NCBI GenBank assembly: GCA_036924285.1
Contig: JAYKYS010000002.1
Span: forward strand, 35,634,501-35,698,500
Direction of reading: 5' to 3'
Length of the DNA stretch: 64,000 nucleotides
Source of the DNA: Asterella californica
Lineage: Eukaryota > Streptophyta > Marchantiopsida > Marchantiales > Aytoniaceae
Part shown: in pieces, positions 1 through 10,683 of the stretch
Layout of the letters: every line of letters starts with the position of its first letter
Numbering within the stretch: the stretch's first letter is position 1
The notes under the pieces: model-generated
Told to the model about the DNA's origin: nothing
Database searches by the model: none
Seen by the model: the letters and a program-made list of their open reading frames with translations, nothing else
Position numbers and translations under genes: made by a program

Positions 1-1161
1 GTGTTCTAAACTGCATAAACTGTGGCGAAAATGATCTGTTCAGAAACCATCTTCCAAAATGTGAAAAATTGTATTTTTCAACTCCAACCCTGACTTTTCA
101 AACTGAAACTGTACACAATCTGGACTTTCCGTTTATTTCCAACCTTATCTCGCACGCGCGAAAACCTTCTCCGCAGTTTCAAAACTGTATGTACAGAGAC
201 TCTCTTAGTTGTTTTGTCAGCTTTTATCTTTTATCGTGAATATTTCGTATATACCGCAATGCAATGACAACTGATATGACAGAAATTGGTTTGATCATAC
301 GCCCAATACGATCGTTGTGCTTGCTCATACCCCTCTTAACGTTTGGTTGCTTGATCATACCCCTGACACGTTATTGACAGTAGAACCAGTCATTTTATCT
401 TTTGGTTCATCATTTTAGTACTTTCAATCTTGACTAAATATGACTGTAATTCAAATATTTAACATTAAAGACACATTAAACTATCTATATTCTCATTCTT
501 TTAATATGTGCAGTCTCATATGTGAATAACATCAAAAAGTGACTGGTTTTACAGGCTGTAGCCAGTCAGGGGTGTGATAAAGCCATACATCGTTAAGAGA
601 GAGATGATCAAGCTCAGGGAACCTATTGGGGTGGATCAAACAAATTTCTGCTGATATGAAGATCTCACCATACCGTACTGGTAACTTGATCGAGTACCTT
701 CCCCAGTTTGGAAGAAAACTTTGCAAGTGCGAGAGAACGTGAAAAAGGAAAAGGAGACTTGACTTCGTACAAAATGTTCAGATGGACTTCATAACGGGGA
801 GCAAGTTTGAAGTTTCTTGCACTTGTTCGTCTGTAAGATTATCTCCATCCGTATACATATGATGCAACTTGAATTTTTGGAAAAAAATTGTCCTCTTTTT
901 GTTATTTAGGAATACATAAATTCTCGAATAAATAGACTAAAAAGTCAAATCTAGTATAAATATAAGTGCAATTAAGTCGATCTAGACATAACCCATAAAG
1001 CAAACAAAGACATACGCACTTCTGAGAATATAAATACTAAAAGCTATTAATAAAAAAATATTAATACAACCAAGCACTTAATTTATTACCTAACACTCCT
1101 CAACTAAAAAATTAAATAATGAATTAAACTTTACATATTTTCCTCCTTCATTTACTTTCAT
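1..1161. other. AT-rich intergenic DNA, no gene recognised
   Basis: I see no convincing coding region or RNA gene here. The short open frames lack recognisable motifs. The only structure is the 30 bp tandem repeat at 291-380, listed separately. Confidence 0.6.
291..380. repeat. 30 bp imperfect tandem repeat, three units
   Basis: Units start at 291, 321 and 351 with TTGATCATAC, TTGCTCATAC and TTGATCATAC, exactly 30 bp apart. The 5' half of each unit is best conserved (TTGATCATACCCCT in the third). No function is implied by the sequence. Confidence 0.6.
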
Positions 1162-1257
1162 AGAGATAAAGATCTATTTATCTCTATATTAGATATTAAG
1201 ATCTCTTTATCTCTATATTAGATATTAAGATCTCTTTATCTCTATTTTATATATTAA
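1162..1257. repeat. 29 bp tandem repeat, three units, with a palindrome at its left end
   Basis: Three near-identical 29 bp units (1171-1199, 1200-1228, 1229-1257) begin GATCTCTTTATCTCTA. A perfect 10 bp inverted repeat, TAGAGATAAA and TTTATCTCTA, spans 1162-1187 at the left edge. This is a local minisatellite-like expansion in AT-rich DNA. Confidence 0.8.
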
Positions 1258-2720
1258 GAAAAATAATCTCTATTTGAAAGGTAGAATTTTTCTACTATAG
1301 CTTTTCAATGGATCTTTAAATAACATCAACTTGTTACACAGAAACTAGAACATGTACAAAGTATCACAAATTGTTACTCACATGGTTTGATCAAAGCAAC
1401 CTCCACCAAAGTAATTAATAAATCTTTGCACAAGCTTTCTAACATAAACCAGAAGGTGTGTGAAAATTATTTCTAAAGCTTTGGACAAAAGATCAGTTCA
1501 CGAGAGGTTATCACTGTATTACACGTCCCAAGTCAAGGACCACAAAGTTTTATAACTATGAACAGGTTATCATTATATGTACAAAAATTTACTTGATAAG
1601 AACTCTAGAAAGAATGTTGGACTTGATCAGGTCTCTCTTATAATTCATTAATTGATCAGAATTTTCAATGGAGTTGCCAGTAATACAAGTCACTTTGCCT
1701 AGTCAGCAATGTGTGTCAACAGGATAAGCTATGCATACATAGAAACAAGTAAACCAACCATCTAAAATTAAGTTTTTGAAGTTTTTTCTTGCATCACTGC
1801 CCGGTCAGAGAGCAAAACAAATCTCAGTTTTTTGTATGATTAAGCATCATGACCTGTATTACTTGTAACCCTAGGTCATGAGTCAGATCAAGCAAGAAAT
1901 TATAAGAGGGGTCTTATCAAGTCCTATATTTGTTGTGGAGGTCTGATCAAGGAAATCTATGTATATGTAATATCACTTTACGGAAGAAAACAACAATCCC
2001 CCCAAGAGTTGACGAGAACTAAAATTCAACAAATGAAAATCTCTTGGAAACAAACGATATTTTTCAGCCTTTGTTCGTTACACATGGTAATGCAGTAACC
2101 TGTCTTCGTTCCTAAGAGTTCATCATCGTATACATAAACCATTTCTCCCCTTTGCTCTTTGAATTATTTCTGATAAACCATTGATCTTTTCTTGTAATTA
2201 TCTAAGTTCGGAAAATTGATAAACCACAGTTTGTGCTGTGTTTAGGTCCGGAAGTGATATGTCAATGTTTAGACTCGGTTCAGGCTCAGAAATCTGATAA
2301 ACCACTGTTTCTGCTCGGTTAAGAGCGGAAAATTGATATGCCACTGTATGGTTTGAGAAGACACGAACTTGCACTGATTAGTAATAGTTACGTTAATAAC
2401 CAAAGAAGAGCATACATAGTTCATGTTACATTACTTCTTGGAAGGTGATGGTTTATGTGATAAACCACACTCTTTCTGCCAAGCATCAAGAAAAGTTTAC
2501 GTACTCGGTAAACGATTATGGAAATGTAAAGTCTTTTTTTCTCTTTTGTGTTCTGGAGTGTCCTTTATGTACGATACATCATTTTCTGCAGGTAAGATAT
2601 TTGATAAATTATAATTTTTATCTATGATTTTTATAAACCATGATCTTTAAAATCGTCTGATCTTCTACAAAATCATCTAGATTTAATTTTTCTTCACCCA
2701 TTATGCTGCACAAGCCACGA
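1258..2720. other. AT-rich intergenic DNA with recurring ATAAACCA motif
   Basis: No gene recognised. Between about 2140 and 2470 the motif ATAAACCA recurs many times (TTGATAAACCAC, TGATAAACCAC and TTGATATGCCAC among others), next to variants of GGTCCGGAAGT and AGAGCGGAAAA. This suggests an old, badly diverged tandem repeat with a unit of roughly 70-110 bp. I cannot set unit borders reliably. Confidence 0.4.
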
Positions 2721-2789
2721 GAAGGAGTGGTTTCTCAATTCTCATGAATCTTTAAGACTGAGAAACCACGAGCACGATCACACTCCTTC
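2721..2789. repeat. Nested inverted repeat (foldback)
   Basis: Two inverted pairs are nested. GAAGGAGTG (2721-2729) pairs with CACTCCTTC (2781-2789), and GTGGTTTCTCA (2727-2737) pairs with TGAGAAACCAC (2759-2769). All pairs are perfect. The right arm is interrupted by 11 bases. It could be a foldback remnant of a small transposon or a hairpin RNA source. Confidence 0.7.
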
Positions 2790-2980
2790 AACAAAGCATA
2801 AGGAGAACAGTTTATCAACATAAACCAGTCCCTCTAGAGGTTTATGTACTACGTACTCATTCATCTCGAGGAAAATAATAATATACTGATCAGGCACAGT
2901 TAGTACAGCGATAAACTGTAGGAACAGTCGAGCTGCAGAGTATACGGTGTGCATGAATCATGGTCCAAGTGAACGTTTTA

Positions 2981-3170
2981 GGTGGGCAGTGGACAGTTAT
3001 AGACAGTCCATGTGAAGCAAGGACAAAAGAATGATAAACTAAGAGGCGAAGCATTTGGGAGTGGACGGCGGGTCCACGTGATCCAAGTACAAGCAGAATA
3101 GATTATTAGATAAGACCAAGCAGATGGGTGTGGGCACTTATAGAGAGTCCATGTGACGGAAGTACAAGGA
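2981..3170. repeat. Diverged ~70 bp tandem repeat, three units
   Basis: Units starting near 2981, 3054 and 3121 each carry GGGNRTGG..., then a GTCCATGTGA or GTCCACGTGA core, then AAGNACAAG. The spacing is about 70 bp. The units are well diverged, so the array is old. Open frames that run through it on both strands have no recognisable motif. Confidence 0.5.
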
Positions 3171-4487
3171 ATAGTTCATGGAGGGTAATATACTTATGTT
3201 ATCTACTGCAGCAAAAAGTGATGACATCGACAAGAAATATGATCTCAGCCATCCTGGAGACCCAACGTCATCTTTCTGGCCATGTACCACCTGTGGCCCT
3301 GCTCTCTCGTACCGGTAACGGGAGTAACCCTTCTGTCCACCGCCTTGTACAAAAGGATTCACAGCTGACGATCTCCTTCTGCCATGCGACTGAGCTCGAT
3401 TCCGGACAGACACTTCACAAAATATCGGGACAAAAACTTCTACCCTGTGGTGAGGTGTAAGAGTGAAGTGTGATTTCATTAGGAGGATCTGACCATTCGA
3501 GCCAAAAGCAAGAAGAATAAGCTTTCAGGCGCTTGTTATGAAGTGAGAGAAGTACGAGTTCCAGTTCTCATCACCATTTTCTGTATATATATATCTTGCT
3601 TTTTCATCGTGCGAATGACTGTCATATTCTCCAACCAAAGTCCAAACCTCAGAACCTGGTCTTCAAATCTGAGTCCCACGTATTGCTAAATAGTATCGAC
3701 ATCATCCACATCAGCTCTAGGAGACCTGATGCTGTTGTGATCCGAAACTACTTATGTGAAGCAAACGCGATGCATAAACTTCAAACATATATAAGATGGA
3801 GATTATCGCGATCTGATTTGCAGATGAGTTAGACTCTTACCCGAGCATTTTGTTAACTGTCCTAAAACTTCTCGTTGAAGGGTTATACAGAGTTGCAGTA
3901 TTCATCATGTCGGTTTTCAGTAGAACGAAGCAAGCACGAGGTTTGCTTTCAGTCATGCGAATTGCTGCCAGAGATTTTATCGGTATGAATGGCACTTGGC
4001 ACTATGTGCAAATCATCCATCAGGAGAACAGAACTGAAGTGGATGTTGAAGCTGCACGCGGTTGTGTCGTGGCGAGGTGAAACGGTAGTTTGCAGAATGA
4101 CTTTTACCAAACTTGCGGTAAAGATTAGTTTCACTTCACCATGGCATAGGGTTCGTCTTGTACCAGACTTAGTTCTCGGGTCACTCTCAATGGTGCTATA
4201 GAGTGGAAGTTATAGAGATTTTCAACCTGGTCTTGTCGATTGAATAGTAGTCCACTAAAACCCATAAAGAGCTCTCGTTAAATGAGACAGCATGCAAGAT
4301 TGATCACATGTTTTCCAAAATAATGAATATGTATGCAACCTCTCTATATAGTTCTCCAGAAGGGTATATCCTCTAACAAAGATGGTTTAACTTATGTATA
4401 ATAAATTTATCATAATTAAATTTATTTCTCTTTTTGGACACCTCTGTTGGAATTCCACACTTGTAGAAGGATAATAAAACTGTCAGC
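3171..4487. other. Intergenic DNA, no gene recognised
   Basis: Open frames of about 110 codons lie opposite each other near 3130-3480, and others of about 60-80 codons run through 3600-4200. None has a recognisable domain, conserved context or clear start, so I do not call them as genes. Confidence 0.4.
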
Positions 4488-4526
4488 ATGCATATTTATC
4501 TCTCCGTCTGAACACGGAGAGGTAAA
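4488..4526 (+). repeat. Two-hairpin repeat family, copy a (first hairpin)
   Basis: After GCATA a hairpin forms from TTTATCTCTCCGT (4495-4507), a 6 nt loop and ACGGAGAGGTAAA (4514-4526): 13 bp with one mispair. This corresponds to hairpin 1 of copies b to e, which have other stem sequences but the same flanks (ATATTCACCTC on the left, GAATATGCA on the right). The second hairpin is degenerate here. Confidence 0.55.
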
Positions 4527-4689
4527 TTAACGCCAAATCCTTAAGATTCGCGAGAGAAAGTTAGTTTAATAACTTTTCATTTTCTGATAGCTGTGTTGGT
4601 ATGCTACAAACTTCTCTCTGCGAACTAGTTTTATAGTTTTACCGTTATCTTATCACACTGGTGATAAATGGATCTTGGATCTTCCTGTA

Positions 4690-4789
4690 TATTATTCACC
4701 TCTTCCATCTTCGGAAAAGGAGAATATGCAAAGTCGTTTAATTTATCATCGGACTTTTCCTGCGGGAGAGGCTAGGTGATAAATTAGAC
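4690..4789 (+). repeat. Two-hairpin repeat family, copy b
   Basis: Hairpin 1 is CCTCTTCC (4699-4706), a 6 nt loop and GGAAAAGG (4713-4720). The linker AGAATATGCAAAGTC follows. Hairpin 2 is GTTTAATTTATCA (4736-4748) paired with TGATAAATTAGAC (4777-4789), one wobble. The order and linker match copy c at 5510-5606. Confidence 0.6.
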
Positions 4790-4857
4790 CTTGCACAAAA
4801 CTTATTTTCTGACATGATAGCAAACCGATCTCTATTTGAAAAATATGAAGTATACTT

Positions 4858-4921
4858 GGGAGATGCAGGATTCGAACCTACGTAGAAAACCTTCAGCAGA
4901 TTTACAGTCGGTCGCTTATGG
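4858..4921 (-). pseudogene. 5'-truncated tRNA-Tyr(GTA)-like relic of plant mitochondrial type
   Basis: The reverse complement carries an anticodon arm with GACTGTAAATC (anticodon GTA), an extended variable arm, the T arm TAGGTTCGAATCCTG and the 3' acceptor strand ending ATCTCCC. From memory this matches plant mitochondrial tRNA-Tyr closely and not the nuclear, intron-containing one. No 5' acceptor strand (GGGAGAT-like) or proper D arm is found at the expected distance, so it should not fold into a working tRNA. A mitochondrion-to-nucleus DNA transfer is the simplest explanation. Confidence 0.7.
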
Positions 4922-5509
4922 TTCCTGATGTGCAATTCAATCCATGACTTATGGATTTCCTGAAAGTTCCGGCATAATATTATATGTAAACTGCATGCAG
5001 TATGCAGTTAACATATAGTATTTATTTTAAAAATACATTTTAAATATAAAAATATTGAATATTTTAATTTAATATACAAGTTCGATAAGACCTCACCATA
5101 TTGTCCGATCTAATCGCACTTTTAGATTTTCCTCCTCTTTTCACACTCGTCTTTTTTTCTCTCATACAAATGTGCACTTTGGATGCATCTTTATTCAAAT
5201 GGACCTAAAGTCAAGAGTAAGATAATCGAACTTCACAACTCGTGTATCAATACAGTTTAGAGGTTATTAACAACTCCAAAATATGATTCTCCTTACATAT
5301 TTCTCTTCCCTTCTGTTTGCGAACACCAGCGCTTAAGAAAAGAATGTTACTCTCGAGACCTTTTACATCATTGGCAAGTTCTTTTTATAAGCTCACTATG
5401 ATACAAAACTTGTATATTTCATGAAGTCTTAAACCACTTTTGCCGTTTTCCTTTTTTCTCCTCGGTGCTGAAGACAGTTGAGATACATATAGATTCGCTA
5501 ACTTCCTTG

Positions 5510-5606
5510 ATATTCACCCTCTCCATCTACTGATGGAAGAAGGAAAATATGCAAGGGTTTAATTTATTAATTTTCCCTTTAGAAAGTGTTAGTTAACAAA
5601 TTAAAC
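5510..5606 (+). repeat. Two-hairpin repeat family, copy c
   Basis: Hairpin 1 centres on CCATC (5523-5527), loop TACT and GATGG (5532-5536), with weaker outer pairing. The linker AAAATATGCAAGG follows. Hairpin 2 is GTTTAATTTATTAA (5557-5570) paired with TTAACAAATTAAAC (5593-5606), 14 bp with one mispair. It is the clearest match to copy b. Confidence 0.6.
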
Positions 5607-5897
5607 ATTTGATAAAATGTGATCTGGTGGTGATAAACATCCCGCATATGTATTCTGGGGAGCACGTAGATCAACATTCCTTTCATGGTTTATGTTTGGA
5701 TCTTCTCACATCTCCAGGTTTAGCTAATCTTTATATTTATAAAATACTTTGATATTTTTATTAATTAAATATAAAACTTTTACTTAATATTTATATTTTT
5801 TCTCGAGAACATCAAGAGAACAAAAGATCTCAGAAGTTGATCTTGCATGCATATAGATTCTCTCTAGGTGCCATGGAGTATGTATGTTTTTCAGTAA

Positions 5898-6033
5898 ACG
5901 CGAACCAATGAATAGCAAACGGATGGGAAGACCCCATCAAACCTTACAATGGAAAGAAGGACCCGAAGGGCCAAGCAACAACTACCCCGAAGGGAAGAAC
6001 AGCAGGACTAAGCCCCGCTATCAGTAGCTCTAA
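5898..6033 (+). repeat. Dispersed ~135 bp repeat, copy 1
   Basis: It starts AAACGCGAACCAATGAATAG and ends CTATCAGTAGCTCTA. The same sequence, with high similarity, occurs at 19209-19322 (+), 20052-20189 (-) and 31235-31297 (-, internally deleted). Shared internal blocks include AGCAAACGGATGGGAAGACC and AAGAAGGACCCGAAGGGCC. Two of the copies form the inverted ends of a ~1 kb element, so this one may be a solo end of the same transposon family. Confidence 0.75.
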
Positions 6034-8436
6034 AATCGTCTGTCGCACTTATAATATCGGAAACCAAAAAGTCAGTTTAGAGTTCAGAGTATGTATGTAC
6101 TTTTGAGGATAGAGGAATCCTATAATGATATCGAGGATACAGAAGCTAATGTGATCGGGGCTCGTACAACATCTCGACGATCTACAGTGCGACCTGCGCC
6201 TGTCGGCTTAGGGTGCTTGGTGCTTTAGAAAAGTTTTCCTTAGGTTAATTAAATAAAAGGCGATACTTAACATTAGTTTACTAATTCGTGACGTCACTAT
6301 AAAGTTCACTTTGAGTTGCGAATTACTTTCTAATCCCGCCCATACCCAAACCCACTCCATCAAACGCCTCCTCGATACTTTCTTTGTTAATGTACTCAAG
6401 CACGTGCTCGGCTTCCCCGTCCGGTGGATTCACTCAATCCACCGGACATGATTGTCAGTCTTAGCCGTGAGTCAGGAGTCGCTCGCATGTCCCACCACAT
6501 CATATAGCGTGTCAAGGATTCCTCAGCTCCAGGATTCGCTAGAGATACAAAATTTGAAAATTTATTTTGCTGGACGTGCTTTGCGTTCCGTTTTCTTCAT
6601 TTCTCTGTCAAGGTTCGACCAGTTTGTGGTAATTCGAGCTTCCGCCACTAATATGACAGTTTGAAGAACACCTGGCACTCGTTCCATCCACTGCCATCGA
6701 CTCGAGCACTCGAGCACCTACTCTGCCTGGCCAAAGTATATGACAGTAACAGTCACGCGGCAAGACGCAGCAAGATCGAGCGTTCTTTACGTGGAGAATG
6801 TACTCCTTTTCTACATCTCTTTCCACAGAATGTGCAAGAATAATGGCCATGTTCACCCCAAGAGAAAAACTTTTATGAAAAGTAATGAAAGCCATGCTCC
6901 TTCGTTTTACCGGATTTAGGCTCTGTGTTTGAGTTGATGAATCCGCCGAGAGTACCAACTCGCGGAATCTGTCAGGTTTCTCGGAGTATTTCCATCGCAA
7001 GTCTATAGAGGCTCCTCTAAACCAGTTCCCACTGTTTATCGTTATAAATTTATTTATTTAAGGTATTCCCTAAAAGTTATTATGATTTCTTGATTTGAAA
7101 ACTTTAGTAGAAAAGCATTAACTCAAAATCAAAACGTTTGAAAAACAGTTTTTGGTAGTTCTGTATAAATTCGAGTCTTTTTGTATACAAGTTTTCAATA
7201 AGTTAAATTAAAAGTCCATTTAAAGACTGAGTGGGAATATCTCACCTCACCTTTATAGATAAAGATTTTTTGCTCTTAATCTCTAAAATGGAGATAAACT
7301 GTTCTTTATTGCTATATGGGTGGAGATGCTCTCATATACATGTTCCATCAACGTCCTACTCTCGTAGTTCACTAGAGAGTATTGGAGCTTGGGAATTCCA
7401 TTCCTTACTCCAGTGGCAACCAATGCTCGGGGAACTAGAGTACAATTCTGCCTCAACTTGAATTCAATCATACTTTGTGAGTCAAACTTTTAACTGATTC
7501 GGTTCTAGATTTCAAGTAGCGATTTGCTTTTGAACCGTTCAGTTTACAACCAATTGAAAGCGGTTGAAATAACTGATTCCAAGTGGTTGAAATAATATGA
7601 TCTTGGTTTAAACAGTTTGATTCCATCTTCGTTTGGTGTTATTTATATTTTGGTTTTAAAACTAAAATCTGATAATATTTTTAATATGGTCTCATTTAAC
7701 AGTTTTATATTTACAAAATAATTATGTTTTACATATTCTGGTTTTAATATTTGTTTTTAATTCAGAATTATTTGTTAAACAGTTTTTGTTTATCTGTGCA
7801 CCGGTTTGATAATGCAACGATCAAATACTGAATGAATCGTCTCGCTCAAGGTACTCTAGCAGGAAAAGTGTTTGATCTTCTGATTTTTGTGGCAAGGAGA
7901 TCAAATTTTGCACGAAGAAGGTTTTGGGAAAGTTAGTTACAAGGGTCGATGAGATTTAACCTAGAATGTGGTTGGTTTTGGTTTGCGTAGCTCAGTTACT
8001 ATGCCAAGGAGGATTAGGTCAAGAAAACATAGAAAAGTAAAGATTAATGGTTTGCCACTAGAATTACAAAACTGTTTTCCGATTTTCAATTCAAGTGATC
8101 TGTCATGAGCTATGGATGCAAGAGAACCGCTCTTAGAAAATATGATGTTGAGTATTACATCGAGATGCAAGACATGGGAGGGTATGACCCATAGCTCGGA
8201 TAGGTTTTCCAGCAAAACCCTCCAAAAGCCGGTTTTGGGGTTCCTTTGGCGGTTTTCATACGAATACACGGTTATTTGTGTGTTGAGTATTACGTCCGAA
8301 AACCGCGATATATATTTTCTGATAGCTAAAGAACCGACTGTGGACCAGGTGGATCCTGTTTTTCAACGTTTTCAGTCCATTCATCGTTACTTCATTCTAA
8401 AGCGTGCATATATGTATTCACCCTAAGTTACTTTCT
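6034..8436. other. AT-rich intergenic DNA with one GC-rich perfect hairpin
   Basis: No gene recognised. Small open frames between 6200 and 8400 have no motifs. The notable item is the perfect hairpin at 6419-6447, listed separately. AT-rich low-complexity sequence fills 7500-7800. Confidence 0.5.
6419..6447. repeat. Perfect 12 bp hairpin
   Basis: GTCCGGTGGATT (6419-6430), loop CACTC and AATCCACCGGAC (6436-6447). The stem is GC-rich in AT-rich surroundings and has no T-run after it. Function unknown. Confidence 0.75.
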
Positions 8437-8659
8437 TTCGATATAGTTCCAAGCTCTAGTAGATCTACAGCTAATATAAGCTAGGGTTGTTACATACAGT
8501 TAGTTAGAGGGCTAACTACCAGTAGTATTTTTCTTGTACTCACCCCTACTATATATACATGGAGAAGGGAAGCCTCTTTCATCTCATTTCTATTTTACTT
8601 CATTGTCTACTCGCTCTAACTTCTTAGAGTGTCTTCTTAGAAGTATTGATCTTTTTACA
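8437..8659 (+). mobile_element. Short LTR (~223 bp) at the 5' end of gypsy-like element A
   Basis: It ends in ACA directly before a TGGTATCAGAG primer site. The LTR at 44605-44825 is a clear homologue: both share AGTAGATC, TTAGTTA.AGGGCTAAC, CTTGTACTCACC.C, a TATA box in CTATATATACAT (about 8549) and the CTCATTTC..TTTTACTTC tail. The left edge is placed by alignment to that copy, where the LTR starts TGTTGATATAG; here the first bases have drifted. No matching 3' LTR is visible after the coding part ends near 14.24 kb. Confidence 0.7.
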
Positions 8660-8677
8660 TGGTATCAGAGTAGTAGA
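8660..8677 (+). promoter_or_regulatory. Primer binding site, tRNA-iMet type
   Basis: TGGTATCAGAGTAGTAGA follows the LTR without a gap. TGGTATCAGAG is the usual plant initiator-Met primer site for minus-strand priming. Bases after position 11 no longer match well. Confidence 0.75.
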
Positions 8678-8699
8678 GAGCGTGTGTCTCTTGCTGATG

Positions 8700-8865
8700 A
8701 GCAAGATGGAATTTGTGCATGGAGAAGTACAGGATAGAGCAATTGGAGTTGTGCTTGATGTTGAGCACTATCATGCTGATGCGTTTGGATTAGACAAAAC
8801 CGTTTCTTTTATCACCAAAAACTTTGAACGTGATTTCAGAGACCTAGACGATTATTTCTCGCCTA
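8700..8865 (+). pseudogene. Leader ORF, probable gag N-terminus of element A
   Basis: The frame opens with ATG at 8700 (MSKMEFVHGEVQ...) and encodes about 55 residues up to ...DLDDYFSP. The homologous stretch at 44852-45015 has many base changes. After correction for one deletion it still encodes VHGEVQERA, DVEHYLADAF and NFERDF, against VHGEVQDRA, DVEHYHADAF and NFERDF here. That pattern argues for past protein-level selection. TKNFERDF loosely resembles TKHFNKDW in the gag of element B. After about 8865 the reading continues in another frame into mid-gag sequence, so roughly the first 200 residues of a B/C-type gag are missing or replaced. Confidence 0.55.
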
Positions 8866-10683
8866 GAGTGCGCCGTGGGAGGGCGTCCGCTTGCAGAAGT
8901 GACCTCTCAACCTTACGCTGCTCCTCAAGTACAACAACCTCCGGCTCTTGCTCCCAGACCTGTTGTCCCAGCTGCAGTTCCTTTGATGCCACTTGTGCTA
9001 GTTCCTGCACAAAGAGCACCTGTTCAAAGATCTGCGGAGAATCATGATCAGCAGAATCAGATCGAAGACTTGATCCGGCAAATGCGAGAATTGAAGATAG
9101 AGCCAGCTGGCTTGCAGAGGGAACAGCTGTCGGTGCTTACTGCTACACGTCTAGGAGGTGCTCTGTTTGTAGATATATTTGGTGTGACAGTCTTGATGAT
9201 TTTTTGAGAGACTATCAAGAACTTACGGCTGTTTTGCAAGATGGTGTGGTTTGTTACAAGAACGTTAGGCTGCACCTTTCTTCGACTGGAGAGCCGTTGA
9301 ACACGCAGTTTGGACGAGGAGGCATGAGGAGTCTAGCTCAGATTGTTGCGACTGCGACTGTAAATGCGTTGATGACACCACCGGTAAATTCTGATGTATA
9401 TGTTGGACATTTCGAAGTCTCTTCTAGTCTTACATTGTTAGATAGGACTACTGAGAAGAGTATTGCTTAAGTTCCTTCTGAGATACTAAAGAGAGGAGCC
9501 GAGTCTATTCGTAAAGTCACAGGGTGGGGAGATCTTGTAGACACTACGTCTATCAAAGCATTCTTGGACGTGGATAAGCACGTTCATTGGCAAGATGCTT
9601 ATGTGGAGAAAAAGAGACGGCGAGAAACCTCTGAACTTGATACTGGAGTTCTAGAGGAGACTAGAGATAGACGGAGAGTCACCAGGAGGTGAACATCTCC
9701 TCTTGAGGACATCTCCTCTACTTCTCAAGCTCCTCCACCTACACCAGGTCCGCTGGAGGACGTGCAGAGATCTCAGCAAGAACCAACGACTGCTGGAAGG
9801 TGATTTTTTGCCCAAGAAAAAGAAAAAAGACCGACTCACAAGTTGACGGCAGACATTGAAACTTCTACTGATCTCAAGAGCATCTTGGAACAGAAGATAT
9901 TGGATGCACGGATTGAGTTTTCTCTCCGGGAGGTTCTTGGTATTGCGAAGAAGAAGTTTCATGAACTGATCATCGACATCATAAAACAAAAGAGACAGGT
10001 GATGTCCGAACAAGTAGAAAGTGTGATGATGGATGTAGTAGGAGCTTCCATAAATGATGCAGAATTCGCAAAGGTGCATTTTCAGGAGGCTGATGACACA
10101 TAGTACCAGCAAGAAGCGTTGGTTGATGGTACCAACACTATTGAGTTTGATGATGATGAAGCTGGCGATGAGAGTCCAGCTATTGATAGTGACTTCAAAA
10201 TAAGACATTGGGCTCGTGCTACGAGTGCTACACGAGTTCGCCTTGAGAGTCTTGAACTTGTTGCTGCTTTAGTTGATCACGGTTCTCAGATCAACATCAT
10301 GTCAAGAGAGGTGTATGAAAGAGATCAGTGGCCTATCGAGCTAAATCATGGTTGGGTGTTATGTGCTGCAAACAACCAGAAGGGTGAGTTATACGGCACT
10401 TGTCTTAACGTGAGGGTGAAGCTAGGTGATGTGGAGGTAGATCAGCACTTCTTCATGCAGTCTTCTGCTTCATATCTTGTGATTCTTGGTCAGTCTTATA
10501 TTTGCAGTTCGAATGGAGACCAAGGTGATGGATGACGGGTCTCACTATGCTAGGATCCGTAATCCGGATGATAAACGTTATGTGCAGTTTCTTACTGTTC
10601 GTACGAATCACGAACGAAACCGACAGACTTTGAGAGATTCTCTTATCTATAAGAGTAAGGGTTTTCAGAAACCACTCTTGTAG
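8866..10683 (+). pseudogene. Element A gag-protease, degenerate
   Basis: Reading across frameshifts, the order matches elements B and C. There is a proline-rich linker (PAAVPLMPLVLVPAQRAP), a coiled stretch (IEDLIRQMRELKIE), a post-zinc-knuckle block (LNTQFGRGGMRSL, about 9300) and a gag C-terminal block (about 9840-10070, ETSTDLKSILEQKILDARIE). The retropepsin has AALVDHGSQINIMS (about 10260), ending near YVQFLTV..NHERNR (about 10590). The zinc knuckle itself is lost. The active site reads DHG, as in B and C. A one-base shift near 10500 splits the protease. The frame ends with TAG at 10681-10683, just after the frameshift signal. Confidence 0.8.

Noticed and set aside
1171..1257. CRISPR-like array
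   Set aside because: The 29 bp units are directly tandem with no spacers, in a eukaryotic context.
3128..3479. Overlapping ~110-codon open frames on both strands
   Set aside because: No domain, no conserved context, and opposite frames overlap almost completely. The left part is a diverged tandem repeat.
5510..5560. Possible hammerhead ribozyme (CTGATGG...GAAA)
   Set aside because: The core needs CUGANGA; here it is CTGATGG, and the stems do not fit a hammerhead.
7985..8030. tRNA-like GTAGCTCAGTT
   Set aside because: Only an A-box-like string; no anticodon arm, T arm or acceptor stem follows.
9651..10208. 185-codon minus-strand open frame
   Set aside because: It is the antisense shadow of the gag region of element A on +.
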